Source: Deltaproteobacteria bacterium
GTDB lineage: Bacteria > Desulfobacterota > Desulfuromonadia > Geobacterales > Pseudopelobacteraceae
Direction of reading: 5' to 3'
Length of the DNA stretch: 64,000 nt
Assembly: GCA_021779135.1 (NCBI GenBank)
Contig: JAJYBH010000001.1
Location: 25,993 to 89,992, forward strand
Shown here: positions 10,129 to 19,241 of the stretch, one piece after another
Position numbering within the stretch: position 1 is the first letter of the stretch
How the letters are laid out: each line of letters begins with the position of its first letter
The notes under the pieces: generated by a model
What the model saw: only the letters and a program-made list of their open reading frames with translations
Told to the model about the DNA's origin: nothing
Database searches by the model: none
Position numbers and translations under genes: made by a program

Positions 10129-10130
10129 AA

Positions 10131-10246
10131 GGAACGCGAATTTTTCCCAATCTCGGCGTTGGCCATCGCGCCTCCTCGTGCAGCGTAGCGCTGCTACGCT
10201 TCCTCGTCGCCCCTTGGCCGCCTTGATATTGAAAAATACACGTTCC
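10131..10246. repeat. 116-bp imperfect palindrome (MITE/REP-like)
   Basis: Outer arms GGAACGCGAATTTTTC (10131-10146) and GAAAAATACACGTTCC (10231-10246) are inverted repeats, 14 of 16 identical. The centre is AGCGTAGC (10182-10189) with GCTACGCT (10193-10200). Further complementary pieces (GGCG..GGCCA and its mirror) lie between. It fills almost the entire argB-argD gap and has no gene. The size and structure suggest a mobile palindromic repeat. Confidence 0.65.
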
Positions 10247-10263
10247 TATGGGTTGGAGAAAAA

Positions 10264-11460
10264 ATGAATTCACAACAGTGGATAGAAAAATCAGACAGAT
10301 ACATCATGCGGACCTATGGCCGCTACCCGATCGTGCCGGTACGGGGTGAAGGATGCCGCCTGTGGGATGCCGACGGCAAGGAATACCTGGATTTCCTGGG
10401 GGGCGTGGCAGTCAACAACCTGGGCCACTGTCATCCCAAGGTGGTCGCGGCGCTGCAGAAGCAGGCCGCTGAGCTGATCCACTGCTCCAACTACTATCAG
10501 ATCCCCCAGCAGATCGAACTGGCGGAGCTGCTCTGCAACCATTCGTTTGCTGACAAGGCCTTCTTCTGCAACAGCGGCGCCGAGGCCAATGAGGCGGCCA
10601 TCAAGTTGGCCCGCAAGTACAGCCGCGATACCTATGGTCCCGAGCGCTACGAGATCATTACCGCAGCCGATTCCTTCCATGGCCGCACCATGGCCACGGT
10701 GTCCGCTACCGGTCAGGAAAAGGTCCAGCGATTTTTCGATCCGCTGCTGCATGGATTCAAACACGTTCCCTTTGACGACCTGGATGCCCTTGAGGCGGCG
10801 GTCACTCCCGCTACCTGTGCGGTCATGCTGGAACCGATCCAGGGTGAGGGGGGGGTAAATGTACCGTCTCCCGGATATTTCCAGGAAGTACGGCGCATCT
10901 GCGACAAACACGACCTTATCCTGATCTTCGATGAGGTGCAGGTGGGCATGGGGCGCACCGGAAAACTGTTCGCCTATGAACATTTCGATATCGTCCCGGA
11001 TATCATGACCCTGGCCAAGGCGCTGGCCGGTGGTGCTCCCGTCGGAACCATGCTGGCGAAGGACCGCTTCGCAGCCGCTTTTGTGCCCGGCACCCACGGA
11101 TCCACCTTTGGCGGCAATCCGCTGGTATGCGCCGCAGCCATCGCCACGGTCCGGACAATCCTGGAGGACGGTATCCTCAACCGCTGTGAAGAAATCGGCG
11201 AGTATCTGGTGGGAGAGCTCCAGTCGCTCCAGCACAAATATCATGTCGTGAAAGAGGTGCGCGGCATCGGCCTGATGATCGGCATGGCCCTGGATATCCC
11301 GGCCGGTGACATCGTCAAGAAGGGGCACGAGCGGGGCGTGCTGCTGAACGTGACCCACGAAACGGTGCTGAGATTTGTCCCGCCCTTGACAGTGACGAAG
11401 CAGGAAATTAATCAAATGATTGCCATTCTCGACGGTATTTTTGCGGAGGGCGCGGCGTAA
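10264..11460 (+). CDS. argD: Acetylornithine aminotransferase
   Basis: 398 aa class III PLP transaminase that makes N-acetylornithine from the semialdehyde with glutamate. Seen: NSGAEANEAAIK, FDEVQVGMGRTG, the PLP lysine in TLAKALAGG, and the closing HGSTFGGNPL. Such enzymes may also serve lysine synthesis (DapC activity). The ATG follows TTGGAG by a few bases. Its stop overlaps the argF start by one base (TAATG), so the two are translationally coupled. Confidence 0.96.
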   Translation: MNSQQWIEKSDRYIMRTYGRYPIVPVRGEGCRLWDADGKEYLDFLGGVAVNNLGHCHPKVVAALQKQAAELIHCSNYYQIPQQIELAELLCNHSFADKAFFCNSGAEANEAAIKLARKYSRDTYGPERYEIITAADSFHGRTMATVSATGQEKVQRFFDPLLHGFKHVPFDDLDALEAAVTPATCAVMLEPIQGEGGVNVPSPGYFQEVRRICDKHDLILIFDEVQVGMGRTGKLFAYEHFDIVPDIMTLAKALAGGAPVGTMLAKDRFAAAFVPGTHGSTFGGNPLVCAAAIATVRTILEDGILNRCEEIGEYLVGELQSLQHKYHVVKEVRGIGLMIGMALDIPAGDIVKKGHERGVLLNVTHETVLRFVPPLTVTKQEINQMIAILDGIFAEGAA

Positions 11461-12383
11461 TGGGGGTGACAGTGACGCGACATTTTCTGGCGCTGCATGA
11501 TTACAACGAGATTGAGCTGTTCGGCATGCTGACCCTGGCCCGCGAGTTGAAAGAGAAGCAGAAGCAGGGCATAGCGCACAGATTGCTGGAAGGCAAAACG
11601 GTGGCGCTGATTTTTGAGAAGGCCTCCACCCGTACCCGTGTTTCCTTCGAGGTGGGCGTCTTTCAACTGGGTGGCTATGGCCTGTTTATGTCATCCGGCA
11701 CGTCTCAGATGGGGCGCGGTGAGCCGATCAAGGACAGTGCCCGTGTCATGTCGCGTTATTGCGACGGTGTCATGATCCGCACCTTTGGCCAGGAAATCGT
11801 GGAAGAGTTTGCCCGCTACTCATCGGTGCCGATAATCAACGGTCTGACCGACCTGTTTCACCCCTGTCAGATCATGGCCGACCTGCTGACGGTCATTGAG
11901 CACAAGCGCAGCTACGAAGGGCTGAAATTCGCTTGGGTGGGGGACGGAAACAACATGGCCAACACCTGGATAGAAGCGGCCGCAATACTCGGTTTTGACC
12001 TGACTCTGGCATGCCCGCAGGGTTATGAGCCGGATGCCGGGGTCATGGCCTGGGCTCGGGCCAAGGCGCCCGGCAGGATCCAACTGACGACGGATCCGAA
12101 GCTGGCGGTGACGGGAGCCGATGTCATCAACACCGATGTCTGGGCCAGCATGGGTCAGGAGAGCGAACAGAAGGAGCGCGAGCAGGCCTTTGCCGGCTAC
12201 TGTCTGGATGACGCGCTGCTGGCCCTGGCGCAGCCGGATTGCTTGGTGCTGCACTGCCTGCCCGCTCACCGTGGAGAGGAGATCTCTGACTCGGTCATCG
12301 AAGGCAGGAACTCGGTAGTCTGGGACGAGGCTGAAAACCGGCTGCATATACAAAAAGCTATCATGGCAACCTTGATAAAATAA
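11460..12383 (+). CDS. argF: Ornithine carbamoyltransferase
   Basis: 307 aa. Joins ornithine and carbamoyl phosphate to give citrulline. The carbamoyl phosphate loop STRTR (in FEKASTRTRVSFEVG), the HPCQ motif and the ornithine-binding HCLPAHRGEE are all intact. Starts inside the argD stop codon and ends 24 bases before argG, all on one transcript as far as can be seen. Confidence 0.97.
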   Translation: MGVTVTRHFLALHDYNEIELFGMLTLARELKEKQKQGIAHRLLEGKTVALIFEKASTRTRVSFEVGVFQLGGYGLFMSSGTSQMGRGEPIKDSARVMSRYCDGVMIRTFGQEIVEEFARYSSVPIINGLTDLFHPCQIMADLLTVIEHKRSYEGLKFAWVGDGNNMANTWIEAAAILGFDLTLACPQGYEPDAGVMAWARAKAPGRIQLTTDPKLAVTGADVINTDVWASMGQESEQKEREQAFAGYCLDDALLALAQPDCLVLHCLPAHRGEEISDSVIEGRNSVVWDEAENRLHIQKAIMATLIK

Positions 12384-12407
12384 AACAGACAAGCGAAGGA
12401 GAAGCTC

Positions 12408-13637
12408 ATGGCAAAAGTTAAGAAACCTGAAATCAACAAGATCGTTCTGGCCTATTCAGGCGGCTTGGACACCTCCATCATCCTCAAATGGCTCAAGAAC
12501 GAGTACGGATGCAAGGTCGTGGCCTTTTCGGCCGATCTGGGGCAGGGGGATGAGCTTGATCCGGTCCGTGAAAAGGCCCTGGCTACCGGAGCCGACAAAG
12601 TCTATATCGATGACCTGCGCGAGGAGTTCGTCAGGGATTTCGTGTTCCCCATGTTCCGCGCCAACGCTATCTACGAAGGTCACTATCTGCTGGGCACCTC
12701 CATCGCCCGACCGCTGATCGCCAAACGCCAGATGGAGATCGCCGCCAAGGAGAAGTGCGATGCCGTTTCCCACGGGGCCACCGGCAAGGGCAACGACCAG
12801 GTCCGTTTCGAACTGGCCTACTACCACTTCAACCCGGCCATCAAGGTCATCGCACCCTGGAGGATGTGGGACCTGAACAGCCGTCAGGCCCTGATCGAGT
12901 ACGCCAAGAAGAACGGCATTCCTATCCCGACCATAAAGAAGCGTCCCTGGTCATCAGACCGCAACCTGCTGCACATCTCCTTCGAGGGGGGCATCCTGGA
13001 GGATACCTGGGCCGAGGCGCCGGAAGAGATGTACGTGCTGACCAAATCTCCGGAGAAGGCGCCCAACAAGGCCCAGTATGTGGAGATCGAGTTCAAGAAC
13101 GGTAATGCCGTGGCCGTGGATGGCGAGAAGATGACGCCGGCCCAACTGCTGGCGCACCTCAACTATATCGGCGGACAGCATGGCGTTGGCCGTGTGGATC
13201 TGCTGGAAAACCGGTCCGTGGGGATGAAGTCGCGCGGCGTGTACGAGACCCCCGGTGGCACCATCCTGCGCGAGGCCCACTCGGCCGTCGAGCAGATCAC
13301 CATGGACCGCGAAGTCATGCGTATCCGCGACAGCCTGATTCCAGAATATGCCAAGCAGATCTACGCCGGTTACTGGTTTTCTCCCGAACGCCAGATGCTG
13401 CAGACCCTGATCGACGACTCGCAGAAGTGCGTCAACGGCGTGGCCCGCGTAAAGCTTTACAAGGGCTTGTGCCGTACGGTCGGCCGCAAATCCGAGAGCG
13501 ATTCGCTCTTTAACCTGGATTTTGCCACCTTCGAGAAGGATCAGGTCTTCAACCAGGCTGATGCCGAGGGCTTCATCAAGATCAACTCCCTGCGGCTGCG
13601 CATACGTTCGCTGATGCAGGCCAATCGGAAGAAATAA
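12408..13637 (+). CDS. argG: Argininosuccinate synthase
   Basis: 409 aa, typical. Condenses citrulline and aspartate with ATP. The PP-loop [10 protein letters not shown] at residues 14-23 and [15 protein letters not shown] are intact. A ribosome site (GAAGGAGAAG) lies before the ATG. It sits between argF and argH in the operon. Confidence 0.98.
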   Translation: MAKVKKPEINKIVLAYSGGLDTSIILKWLKNEYGCKVVAFSADLGQGDELDPVREKALATGADKVYIDDLREEFVRDFVFPMFRANAIYEGHYLLGTSIARPLIAKRQMEIAAKEKCDAVSHGATGKGNDQVRFELAYYHFNPAIKVIAPWRMWDLNSRQALIEYAKKNGIPIPTIKKRPWSSDRNLLHISFEGGILEDTWAEAPEEMYVLTKSPEKAPNKAQYVEIEFKNGNAVAVDGEKMTPAQLLAHLNYIGGQHGVGRVDLLENRSVGMKSRGVYETPGGTILREAHSAVEQITMDREVMRIRDSLIPEYAKQIYAGYWFSPERQMLQTLIDDSQKCVNGVARVKLYKGLCRTVGRKSESDSLFNLDFATFEKDQVFNQADAEGFIKINSLRLRIRSLMQANRKK

Positions 13638-13652
13638 TTCAGGAGCATTGTG

Positions 13653-15029
13653 ATGTCCAAAGACAAATTGTGGGGCGGGCGTTTCACCCAGCCTACCGAT
13701 AAATTCGTGGAGGAGTTCACCGCTTCCATCGACTTCGACAAGCGCCTCTATCACCAGGATATTCGCGGCTCGATTGCCCATGCCCGCATGCTGGGCAAAC
13801 AGGGGATCATTACCCTGTCCGACGTGGAGCAGATCGTCCACGGACTGCAGCAGATCCTGCAGCAGATCGAGGCCGGAGAGTTCGATTTTTCGATCAGCCT
13901 GGAAGATATCCATATGAACATCGAGGCGCGTCTTTCGACCGCCATCGGCGAAGCGGGCAAGCGTCTTCACACCGGCCGCTCGCGCAACGACCAGGTGGCG
14001 CTGGACATCCGCCTCTATCTGCGGGACGAGATCGTGGGGATCAGCACCTACCTTGATCTGCTGATAGATGCCCTGCTCAATCAGGCCGAGGGCAACCTGG
14101 ATGTGATCATGCCCGGTTTTACCCATCTGCAGACAGCCCAACCGATCCTTTTCAGCCACCATATGATGGCATATGTGGAGATGTTCAGGCGTGACAAGGC
14201 CCGTTTGGAAGACTGCCTGAAACGGGTCAATGTCCTGCCGCTGGGGGCTGGCGCGCTGGCCGGTACGACCTTCCCGATCGATCGCGAGTATGTGGCCGAG
14301 CAGCTGGATTTTCCGACGGTGACCCGTAATTCTCTGGATGCTGTTTCGGACCGGGATTTTGCGCTAGAGTTTCTGGCGGATGCCGCCATCCTGATGATGC
14401 ACCTCTCCCGTTTCTCCGAGGAGCTGATTCTCTGGTCCACCAGCTCCTTCAGATTCATCGATCTGTCAGACGGTTTCTGCACCGGTTCATCGATCATGCC
14501 CCAGAAGAAAAACCCGGATGTGCCGGAGCTGGTGCGGGGCAAGACCGGTAGGGTCTACGGCAACCTGATGGCGCTCCTGACGACCATGAAATCGCTGCCA
14601 CTGGCCTACAACAAGGATATGCAGGAAGACAAGGAACCGCTTTTCGATACCATCGATACGGTCAAGGGGAGTCTGAAGATCTTTGCCGATATGATCCGCG
14701 AGATGCGCGTCAACGGCGATAGCATGAGGCGTGCCGCGTCTCTGGGGTTTTCGACCGCCACGGATGTGGCTGATTATCTCGTCCGCAAGGGTCTGCCATT
14801 TCGCGATGCCCATGAGGCGGTTGGCAAGGCGGTCGGCTACTGCGTCGAAAACGGCATGGATATCACCGAGTTGTCACTGGCGGAGTGGCAGCTTTTCTCC
14901 GCTAAGATCGAAAGTGACATCTTTGCCTGCATTACGGTCGAGGCCAGCGTCAATGCCCGCAATGTGATCGGCGGTACCGCGCGGGTCGCGGTGGAGCATG
15001 AGATACAGAGAGCACGAGAGGGTAAGTAA
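13653..15029 (+). CDS. argH: Argininosuccinate lyase
   Basis: 458 aa. Splits argininosuccinate to arginine and fumarate, the last step of the pathway. Seen: [12 protein letters not shown] and the fumarase-superfamily signature [13 protein letters not shown] take ATG 13653 because AGGAG (13641-13645) is seven bases away; the GTG one codon earlier is too close. The next gene begins six bases after the stop, so the following secretion-type genes are probably read through from the arg operon. Confidence 0.97.
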   Translation: MSKDKLWGGRFTQPTDKFVEEFTASIDFDKRLYHQDIRGSIAHARMLGKQGIITLSDVEQIVHGLQQILQQIEAGEFDFSISLEDIHMNIEARLSTAIGEAGKRLHTGRSRNDQVALDIRLYLRDEIVGISTYLDLLIDALLNQAEGNLDVIMPGFTHLQTAQPILFSHHMMAYVEMFRRDKARLEDCLKRVNVLPLGAGALAGTTFPIDREYVAEQLDFPTVTRNSLDAVSDRDFALEFLADAAILMMHLSRFSEELILWSTSSFRFIDLSDGFCTGSSIMPQKKNPDVPELVRGKTGRVYGNLMALLTTMKSLPLAYNKDMQEDKEPLFDTIDTVKGSLKIFADMIREMRVNGDSMRRAASLGFSTATDVADYLVRKGLPFRDAHEAVGKAVGYCVENGMDITELSLAEWQLFSAKIESDIFACITVEASVNARNVIGGTARVAVEHEIQRAREGK

Positions 15030-15035
15030 TCCCTG

Positions 15036-15899
15036 ATGTACTGTGAATTTTTCGGTTTCAGCGAAAAACCGTTCACGATCACCCCCAATCCGCAGTTCAT
15101 TTATCTGAGCGAGCACCATCGCGAAGCCTTTGCACACCTTCTGTACGGTATCGACAGCCATGCCGGCTTCATTGCCATGACCGGCGAAGTGGGCACCGGC
15201 AAGACGACCGTGCTTCGGACGCTCCTTACCCAGCTTGACCCGGAAAAATATTGCAGCGCCCTGATCTTCAACCCCTGTCGTTCGGGTGAACAGCTCCTGG
15301 CCAACATCTGCCGCGAGTTCGGCGTGAATCCGGAGGAGCGAAACGGCTTCGGATACCTGGACGCGCTCAACAACTTTCTGCTTGAGCAGCATGAAGCCGG
15401 AAGAACAGTCGTCCTTGTCGTCGATGAGGCCCAGAACTTGACCCCCGACGTTCTCGAGCAGGTGCGCCTGATCTCGAACCTTGAGACAGAGCGTGACAAA
15501 CTGATACAGATCGTTCTGTCCGGCCAGCCGGAGCTCGACACTGTCCTGCAACGTCACGACCTGCGTCAGCTCAACCAGCGCATAACTGTACGCTGTCGTC
15601 TGGCACCGATGGATATGCGCGATACCGCCGAATACATCCGGCACCGGCTGAAGGTGACCGGCTGCCGGATTCCTAGCCTGTTCTCTGTGGGGGCGGTGAG
15701 GCGCATTTACCGCTTTTCGCGGGGGGTGCCACGCTTGGTCAATGTAGTCTGTGAACAGGCGCTGGTCATGGCCTGGACCCAGGAAAACAGCAGCGTGACC
15801 CCGGCCATTGCTTCTCGGGTAATCGCAGGAATCCGGCATTCTTCAGGACATCGCAACGTATGGCAACGAATACATGGTTGGCTTTGGGCCGGAAGGTAA
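15036..15899 (+). CDS. ExeA/GspA-like AAA ATPase
   Basis: 287 aa. Opens with MYCEFFGFSEKPF, characteristic of the ExeA (GspA) family, followed by Walker A GEVGTGKTT (50-58) and Walker B VVLVVDEAQ (Asp130-Glu131). In type II secretion, ExeA with ExeB helps insert the secretin multimer into the peptidoglycan layer. Here there is no C-terminal transmembrane or peptidoglycan-binding domain, since the protein stops after the AAA lid. The partner may therefore supply the membrane anchor. The ExeB-like gene follows after seven bases. Confidence 0.85.
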   Translation: MYCEFFGFSEKPFTITPNPQFIYLSEHHREAFAHLLYGIDSHAGFIAMTGEVGTGKTTVLRTLLTQLDPEKYCSALIFNPCRSGEQLLANICREFGVNPEERNGFGYLDALNNFLLEQHEAGRTVVLVVDEAQNLTPDVLEQVRLISNLETERDKLIQIVLSGQPELDTVLQRHDLRQLNQRITVRCRLAPMDMRDTAEYIRHRLKVTGCRIPSLFSVGAVRRIYRFSRGVPRLVNVVCEQALVMAWTQENSSVTPAIASRVIAGIRHSSGHRNVWQRIHGWLWAGR

Positions 15900-15906
15900 T
15901 TGTAAA

Positions 15907-16644
15907 ATGAGCTATATCCTCGATGCATTGAAAAAGCTGGAGAACGAAAAGTCCAGAAAATCCCGCAAGGACGGGGTTATCAACATATCCGGTGCGCTCT
16001 TTGAGAATGAACGTCATCAGGGTTCAGGAATGTCGGGCTGGAAAATTGTTCTCGCCGTGACGCTGGTCGTGCTGGTTACTTTCGGAGCCAGCTGGTTGTT
16101 TTTCCGGTCCGGGAAGGGCCGCAAAAATATGATACCGCTCATTGCAAAACCGGCCCAGATAACTCCTGCCGCCCCTCCGGCTGCTATCTTGACCGCTCCG
16201 CCACCGGTGATACCGGCTGTTCCTGCGCCGCAAGTCCCCATATCAACGCCTCCCGTGCCAGCAGTAAAAACCCATCCCATACGTTCCGCTTCCCCTGCGA
16301 GAGCGCGGAAAGCCGCTGTTCAGGCCGCGACCGTTGCCGAAGATGATACTCCTCGGAAAACTCCGCAGGAGCAGTACACACGTAAGAAAGATCAGAAAAG
16401 ACAGGACGTGCCGGCAGAACAAACCATGGCTGCGCCAACCGACATCAAGCTGTCCGGCATAGCCTGGCAGGAAGAACACCGCGCCCGTCGGGCAGTCGTG
16501 AATGGATTTCTGGTGAAGGAGGGTGACGTTATCTCGGGCGCCAGAATAACGGACATTTATCAGGACCGGGTGCGATTCTTACTTTCTGGCAAGAGCTTTG
16601 AGATCCCACTGGTTTCATCGACTGTTCCCGCCGCAGGAAAATAA
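15907..16644 (+). CDS. GspB/ExeB-like membrane protein
   Basis: 245 aa from ATG 15907 (GGAAGG ten bases upstream). Short basic cytoplasmic N-terminus (MSYILDALKKLENEK, typical of this family), one membrane segment at about 45-66, then a Pro/Ala-rich linker (about 80-125). The small C-terminal GspB-type domain (DIKLSGIAWQEEHRARRAVV, then FLVKEGDVISGARI) is periplasmic by inference. Paired with the ATPase upstream as GspA/GspB usually are. No secretin gene lies nearby. Confidence 0.8.
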   Translation: MSYILDALKKLENEKSRKSRKDGVINISGALFENERHQGSGMSGWKIVLAVTLVVLVTFGASWLFFRSGKGRKNMIPLIAKPAQITPAAPPAAILTAPPPVIPAVPAPQVPISTPPVPAVKTHPIRSASPARARKAAVQAATVAEDDTPRKTPQEQYTRKKDQKRQDVPAEQTMAAPTDIKLSGIAWQEEHRARRAVVNGFLVKEGDVISGARITDIYQDRVRFLLSGKSFEIPLVSSTVPAAGK

Positions 16645-16672
16645 CACTCATCACTAAGGGAAAGGTGTCTTC

Positions 16673-17434
16673 ATGCGCACGCTCTTTGGCCTGCTGTTTT
16701 TCGCCATATCCATCACCGCCTGCGGTAAAAAGGGCCCCCTGTTCTACCCGGATATGCTGGTGCCGGCCGCTCCTTCGGCTGTGACGGCGCTTCAGTCCGG
16801 CAAATCCATTAAACTGTCTTTTGAACTACCTTCCAGGGATCTGGCTGGTCGGAACTTTGCCGGCCTGACCGGTGTTAAAATCCTCAAGCGCGACATGCCT
16901 GCCGGACAGAACCCTGGTTGCAGCGCCTGTATGGATGATTATTCCTTGTTCCGAACGTTTAATCTCGACCTGCTTCAGCCCGATATCCAGCGCTACGGCC
17001 GATTGCTGATGCTGCAGGATAACGACGTGCTTGTCGGCAGATCCTATACCTATCGAGTCTCCGCACTGGCCAAAGATAATCAGGCCGGCGGGTTTTCTGC
17101 TCCGGTCTCAGTGGTTATGGTCGCACCAGTCGTACCGCCGGTGCTTCAGGTGATAAGTCAACCGACCGAGATACTGCTCGAATTTGCCGGATTGCCGCCA
17201 GCCGAGGGCGTTCTCGTGGGGTACAACGTCTACCGGGCTCTCAAAGGAGAAAACTTGCCTTATCAGCCCCTGAACAGAGAACCATTGGCTGACAACCGTT
17301 ATGCCGATGTGGGACTTGAACGGCGCACAAGCTATGTGTATGGTGTCAGGTCGGTTGTGCGGCTATCGTCTGGGGACAGGGTCGAGAGCAGTCTCTCCAA
17401 CGAGGCGGTGGGGCGCTTGAAGGATGATGAATAG
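16673..17434 (+). CDS. Putative lipoprotein with fibronectin-III-like segment
   Basis: 253 aa. Signal peptide with lipobox SITAC, so the mature protein would be lipidated at Cys17. The sequence right after it (GKKGPLFYPD) resembles the small LptM-type lipoproteins. The rest is beta-rich with two stretches resembling fibronectin III folds (SYTYRVSALAKDNQAGGFS and SYVYGVRSVVRLSSGD). Probably faces the periplasm at one of the membranes. Last gene of the block, 28 bases after the GspB-like gene, closed by a perfect hairpin. Exact role unknown. Confidence 0.75.
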   Translation: MRTLFGLLFFAISITACGKKGPLFYPDMLVPAAPSAVTALQSGKSIKLSFELPSRDLAGRNFAGLTGVKILKRDMPAGQNPGCSACMDDYSLFRTFNLDLLQPDIQRYGRLLMLQDNDVLVGRSYTYRVSALAKDNQAGGFSAPVSVVMVAPVVPPVLQVISQPTEILLEFAGLPPAEGVLVGYNVYRALKGENLPYQPLNREPLADNRYADVGLERRTSYVYGVRSVVRLSSGDRVESSLSNEAVGRLKDDE

Positions 17435-17462
17435 AGGATTGCAGCGCAATTGAGCAACTACC

Positions 17463-17505
17463 AACTGAAAAGGGCATCCGCAATAAACGGATGCCCTTTT
17501 CAGTT
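17463..17505. terminator. Bidirectional terminator
   Basis: A perfect 16-bp stem (17465-17480 with 17488-17503), extendable to 18 bp with the flanking AA/TT, around the loop CAATAAA. The A-rich and T-rich ends let it work both for the lipoprotein gene on plus and atpE on minus. Confidence 0.9.
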
Positions 17506-17525
17506 ACTGTGACGCGGCTTGAAAA

Positions 17526-17804
17526 TTACTTGGCAACGACGGTTTTTGCCAGTTCCAGAGCGATATCCTTGTAGGGGTTGGCGAACAGGATGATCAAACA
17601 GACTACCAGGGCGTAGATTGCCAGAGACTCGATCATGGCCAGACCAATCATCATGGTGGTCAGAATCTTGCCGGAAGCGCCGGGATTACGGGAAACACCT
17701 TCTACCGCACTTTTAACAGCCAGACCCTGGCCAATGCCGGTGCCCAGTGTACCCAGTGCCATACCAATACCTGCTGCCAGAACGCACATCGTGAAAAAGC
17801 TCAT
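17526..17804 (-). CDS. atpE: ATP synthase F0 subunit c
   Basis: 92 aa hairpin of two membrane helices with the polar loop SRNPGA; forms the rotating ring. The ion-carrying carboxylate is Glu59 in AMIESLAIY. Gln26, Glu59, Ser60 and Tyr64 match positions used for sodium binding in Na+-type rings (Gln32, Glu65, Ser66, Tyr70 of Ilyobacter), while the Val63 and Thr67 equivalents are Met57 and Leu61. Ion specificity cannot be decided from this. Last gene of the atpZ-I-B-E set; the F1 genes and subunit b are not in the window. Confidence 0.96.
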   Translation of the reverse strand: MSFFTMCVLAAGIGMALGTLGTGIGQGLAVKSAVEGVSRNPGASGKILTTMMIGLAMIESLAIYALVVCLIILFANPYKDIALELAKTVVAK

Positions 17805-17864
17805 CTTTACTTCTCCTCTCTTCTATTGGTTGATATCCTAAACAGTATAGGATTTGAAATATTG

Positions 17865-18554
17865 TTAGTGTGCGTGCTCCAGTGAACCCTGGATGTAGAT
17901 CATGGCCAGGAGCATGAACACAAAGGCCTGGATAAAGGATACCAGAACCCCCATCAGCATCATCGGCAATGGAACCAGGAAAGGTGCCAGGCCGAAGAAT
18001 ATCATCAGGACCAACTCGTGGCCGTTCATGTTGCCGAAGAGACGCAGGGTCAGGGAAACCGGGCGGCTCAGGTGGCCGATGACCTCGATGAAGAACATGA
18101 TCGGGGCCAGCCATGCGATAGGTCCCAGGAAATGTTTGATGTAACCTGCACCATGGTGTTTGAGCCCGACAATGTGGGTCGAGATAAATACGATTACCGC
18201 ACAGGCCGCGGTAGTGTTGATGTTGGCGGTCGGCGGAAAAAATCCGGGAACCAGGCCGATCAGGTTTGAGACCAGTATGAAGATTGCCAGAGTGGCGATC
18301 AGGGGAAAGAAAGGGCGGCCATGTTCGCCCATGGTTTCGACAACCATGTTCTCGATGCCGCCGATGACGACCTCCATGAAGTTCTGCAGTCCACCGGGGA
18401 CCGCCTTGATCGCCTTGGTCGCCAGTACGGAAAGAATGAGCAGAAGAATAATCACAAACCAAGTGTAGATTATTGCGTCGGCGCTGGCGCCGGTTATATG
18501 AAACGGAACCAGTAGCGTGCGGAAGAACTCGAGAAAAAGTAATGGGTGAACCAT
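17865..18554 (-). CDS. atpB: ATP synthase F0 subunit a
   Basis: 229 aa from the ATG at 18554, which has AGGAGG eight bases upstream; the frame extends nine codons further without support. Forms the ion half-channels beside the c ring. Several membrane helices are present. The essential Arg lies in [19 protein letters not shown], and the final helix is present ([15 protein letters not shown]). Co-directional with atpI (five bases upstream) and atpE (60 bases downstream). Confidence 0.96.
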   Translation of the reverse strand: MVHPLLFLEFFRTLLVPFHITGASADAIIYTWFVIILLLILSVLATKAIKAVPGGLQNFMEVVIGGIENMVVETMGEHGRPFFPLIATLAIFILVSNLIGLVPGFFPPTANINTTAACAVIVFISTHIVGLKHHGAGYIKHFLGPIAWLAPIMFFIEVIGHLSRPVSLTLRLFGNMNGHELVLMIFFGLAPFLVPLPMMLMGVLVSFIQAFVFMLLAMIYIQGSLEHAH

Positions 18555-18558
18555 GAAG

Positions 18559-18939
18559 CTAACCTCCTGTGTGTATGGCACGATATAGTGAAAGTGAAAT
18601 TATATTGACCACAATGATGGATAATCCCGCCAGCGTACCGGCCAGCGAAAACCATCCAGATGTTAATACGAAGTAGAGGGCACATCCGGTTACTGTCATG
18701 CGGGCAATGTACCGCATCAACGCATACCGTTGTGCATTGACCGGTAATAGCCCCAGTATGCGCTGCAGCACGTTGCGCATCCAGAGGAAGTTGACGATCG
18801 CGATGACACCCCCCGCCAGGACCCCCAGTGCCGCCTGGCAGGAAAACAGGACAAAAGCGCCGAGCGCAAGAACCGCCAGCAGTCCGAGGCTGCCCTTGAT
18901 GATGACTGAGAAGAGGTTATCTTCGTTGATCGCTGTCAT
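18559..18939 (-). CDS. atpI: ATP synthase protein I (AtpI)
   Basis: 126 aa small membrane protein with four predicted helices and one charged loop ([19 protein letters not shown]). AtpI assists c-ring assembly or ion supply and is not part of the finished enzyme. Start taken at ATG 18939, which overlaps atpZ by 23 bases; an adjacent ATG one codon earlier is also possible. The long upstream open frame is a shadow of atpZ. Confidence 0.8.
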   Translation of the reverse strand: MTAINEDNLFSVIIKGSLGLLAVLALGAFVLFSCQAALGVLAGGVIAIVNFLWMRNVLQRILGLLPVNAQRYALMRYIARMTVTGCALYFVLTSGWFSLAGTLAGLSIIVVNIISLSLYRAIHTGG

Positions 18940-19159
18940 CATCCCTGCGGATCTCCCTGCCGGCAATGACATAGATGTTCTTGAAGCCGGCGGCGATGCC
19001 GATAAAAAGAAAGATATAAAAGAACCAGGGTTCAGTGCCGAACCATTTGTCCAACTGTCGACCAAAGGCAAATCCAATCACGATGGCCAAAACCACCGAG
19101 ATGCCCATGCTGGATACCATGGCGAGGTTTCGAAACAGCTCTTTCTTGTCGTTATTCAT
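18917..19159 (-). CDS. atpZ: AtpZ/AtpQ-type F0 accessory protein
   Basis: 80 aa with two membrane helices (LAMVSSMGISVVLAIVIGFA and WFFYIFLFIGIAAGFKNI) separated by a short loop with GRQLDKWFGTEPW. This matches the AtpZ family often encoded first in atp operons, with AtpI; the pair has been linked to Mg2+/Ca2+ transport and c-ring assembly. I start it at ATG 19159 (MNNDKKELF) because the family begins there; the 14-codon extension covers the leader. A good promoter lies upstream. Confidence 0.8.
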   Translation of the reverse strand: MNNDKKELFRNLAMVSSMGISVVLAIVIGFAFGRQLDKWFGTEPWFFYIFLFIGIAAGFKNIYVIAGREIRRDDDSDQRR

Positions 19160-19169
19160 GACAGGACGC

Positions 19170-19226
19170 GTATACAACTGTGCACAAAACCTGTATTCCA
19201 TAGCACGGCCGGCGCAATTCTGTCAA
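19170..19226 (-). promoter_or_regulatory. Promoter of atpZIBE
   Basis: On minus: TTGACA (19226-19221), 18 bases, TATGGA (19202-19197). Just downstream lies TTGTATAC (19177-19170), which shares the GTATAC core with the palindrome at the nuo promoter. Confidence 0.6.
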
Positions 19227-19241
19227 ACGAAATCAAGTCTG

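Noticed and set aside
10291-11415. 374-aa minus open frame opposite argD
   Set aside because: Antisense shadow of a well-conserved gene.
12954-14162. 402-aa minus open frame spanning argG and argH
   Set aside because: Crosses two confirmed genes on the other strand; no family resemblance.
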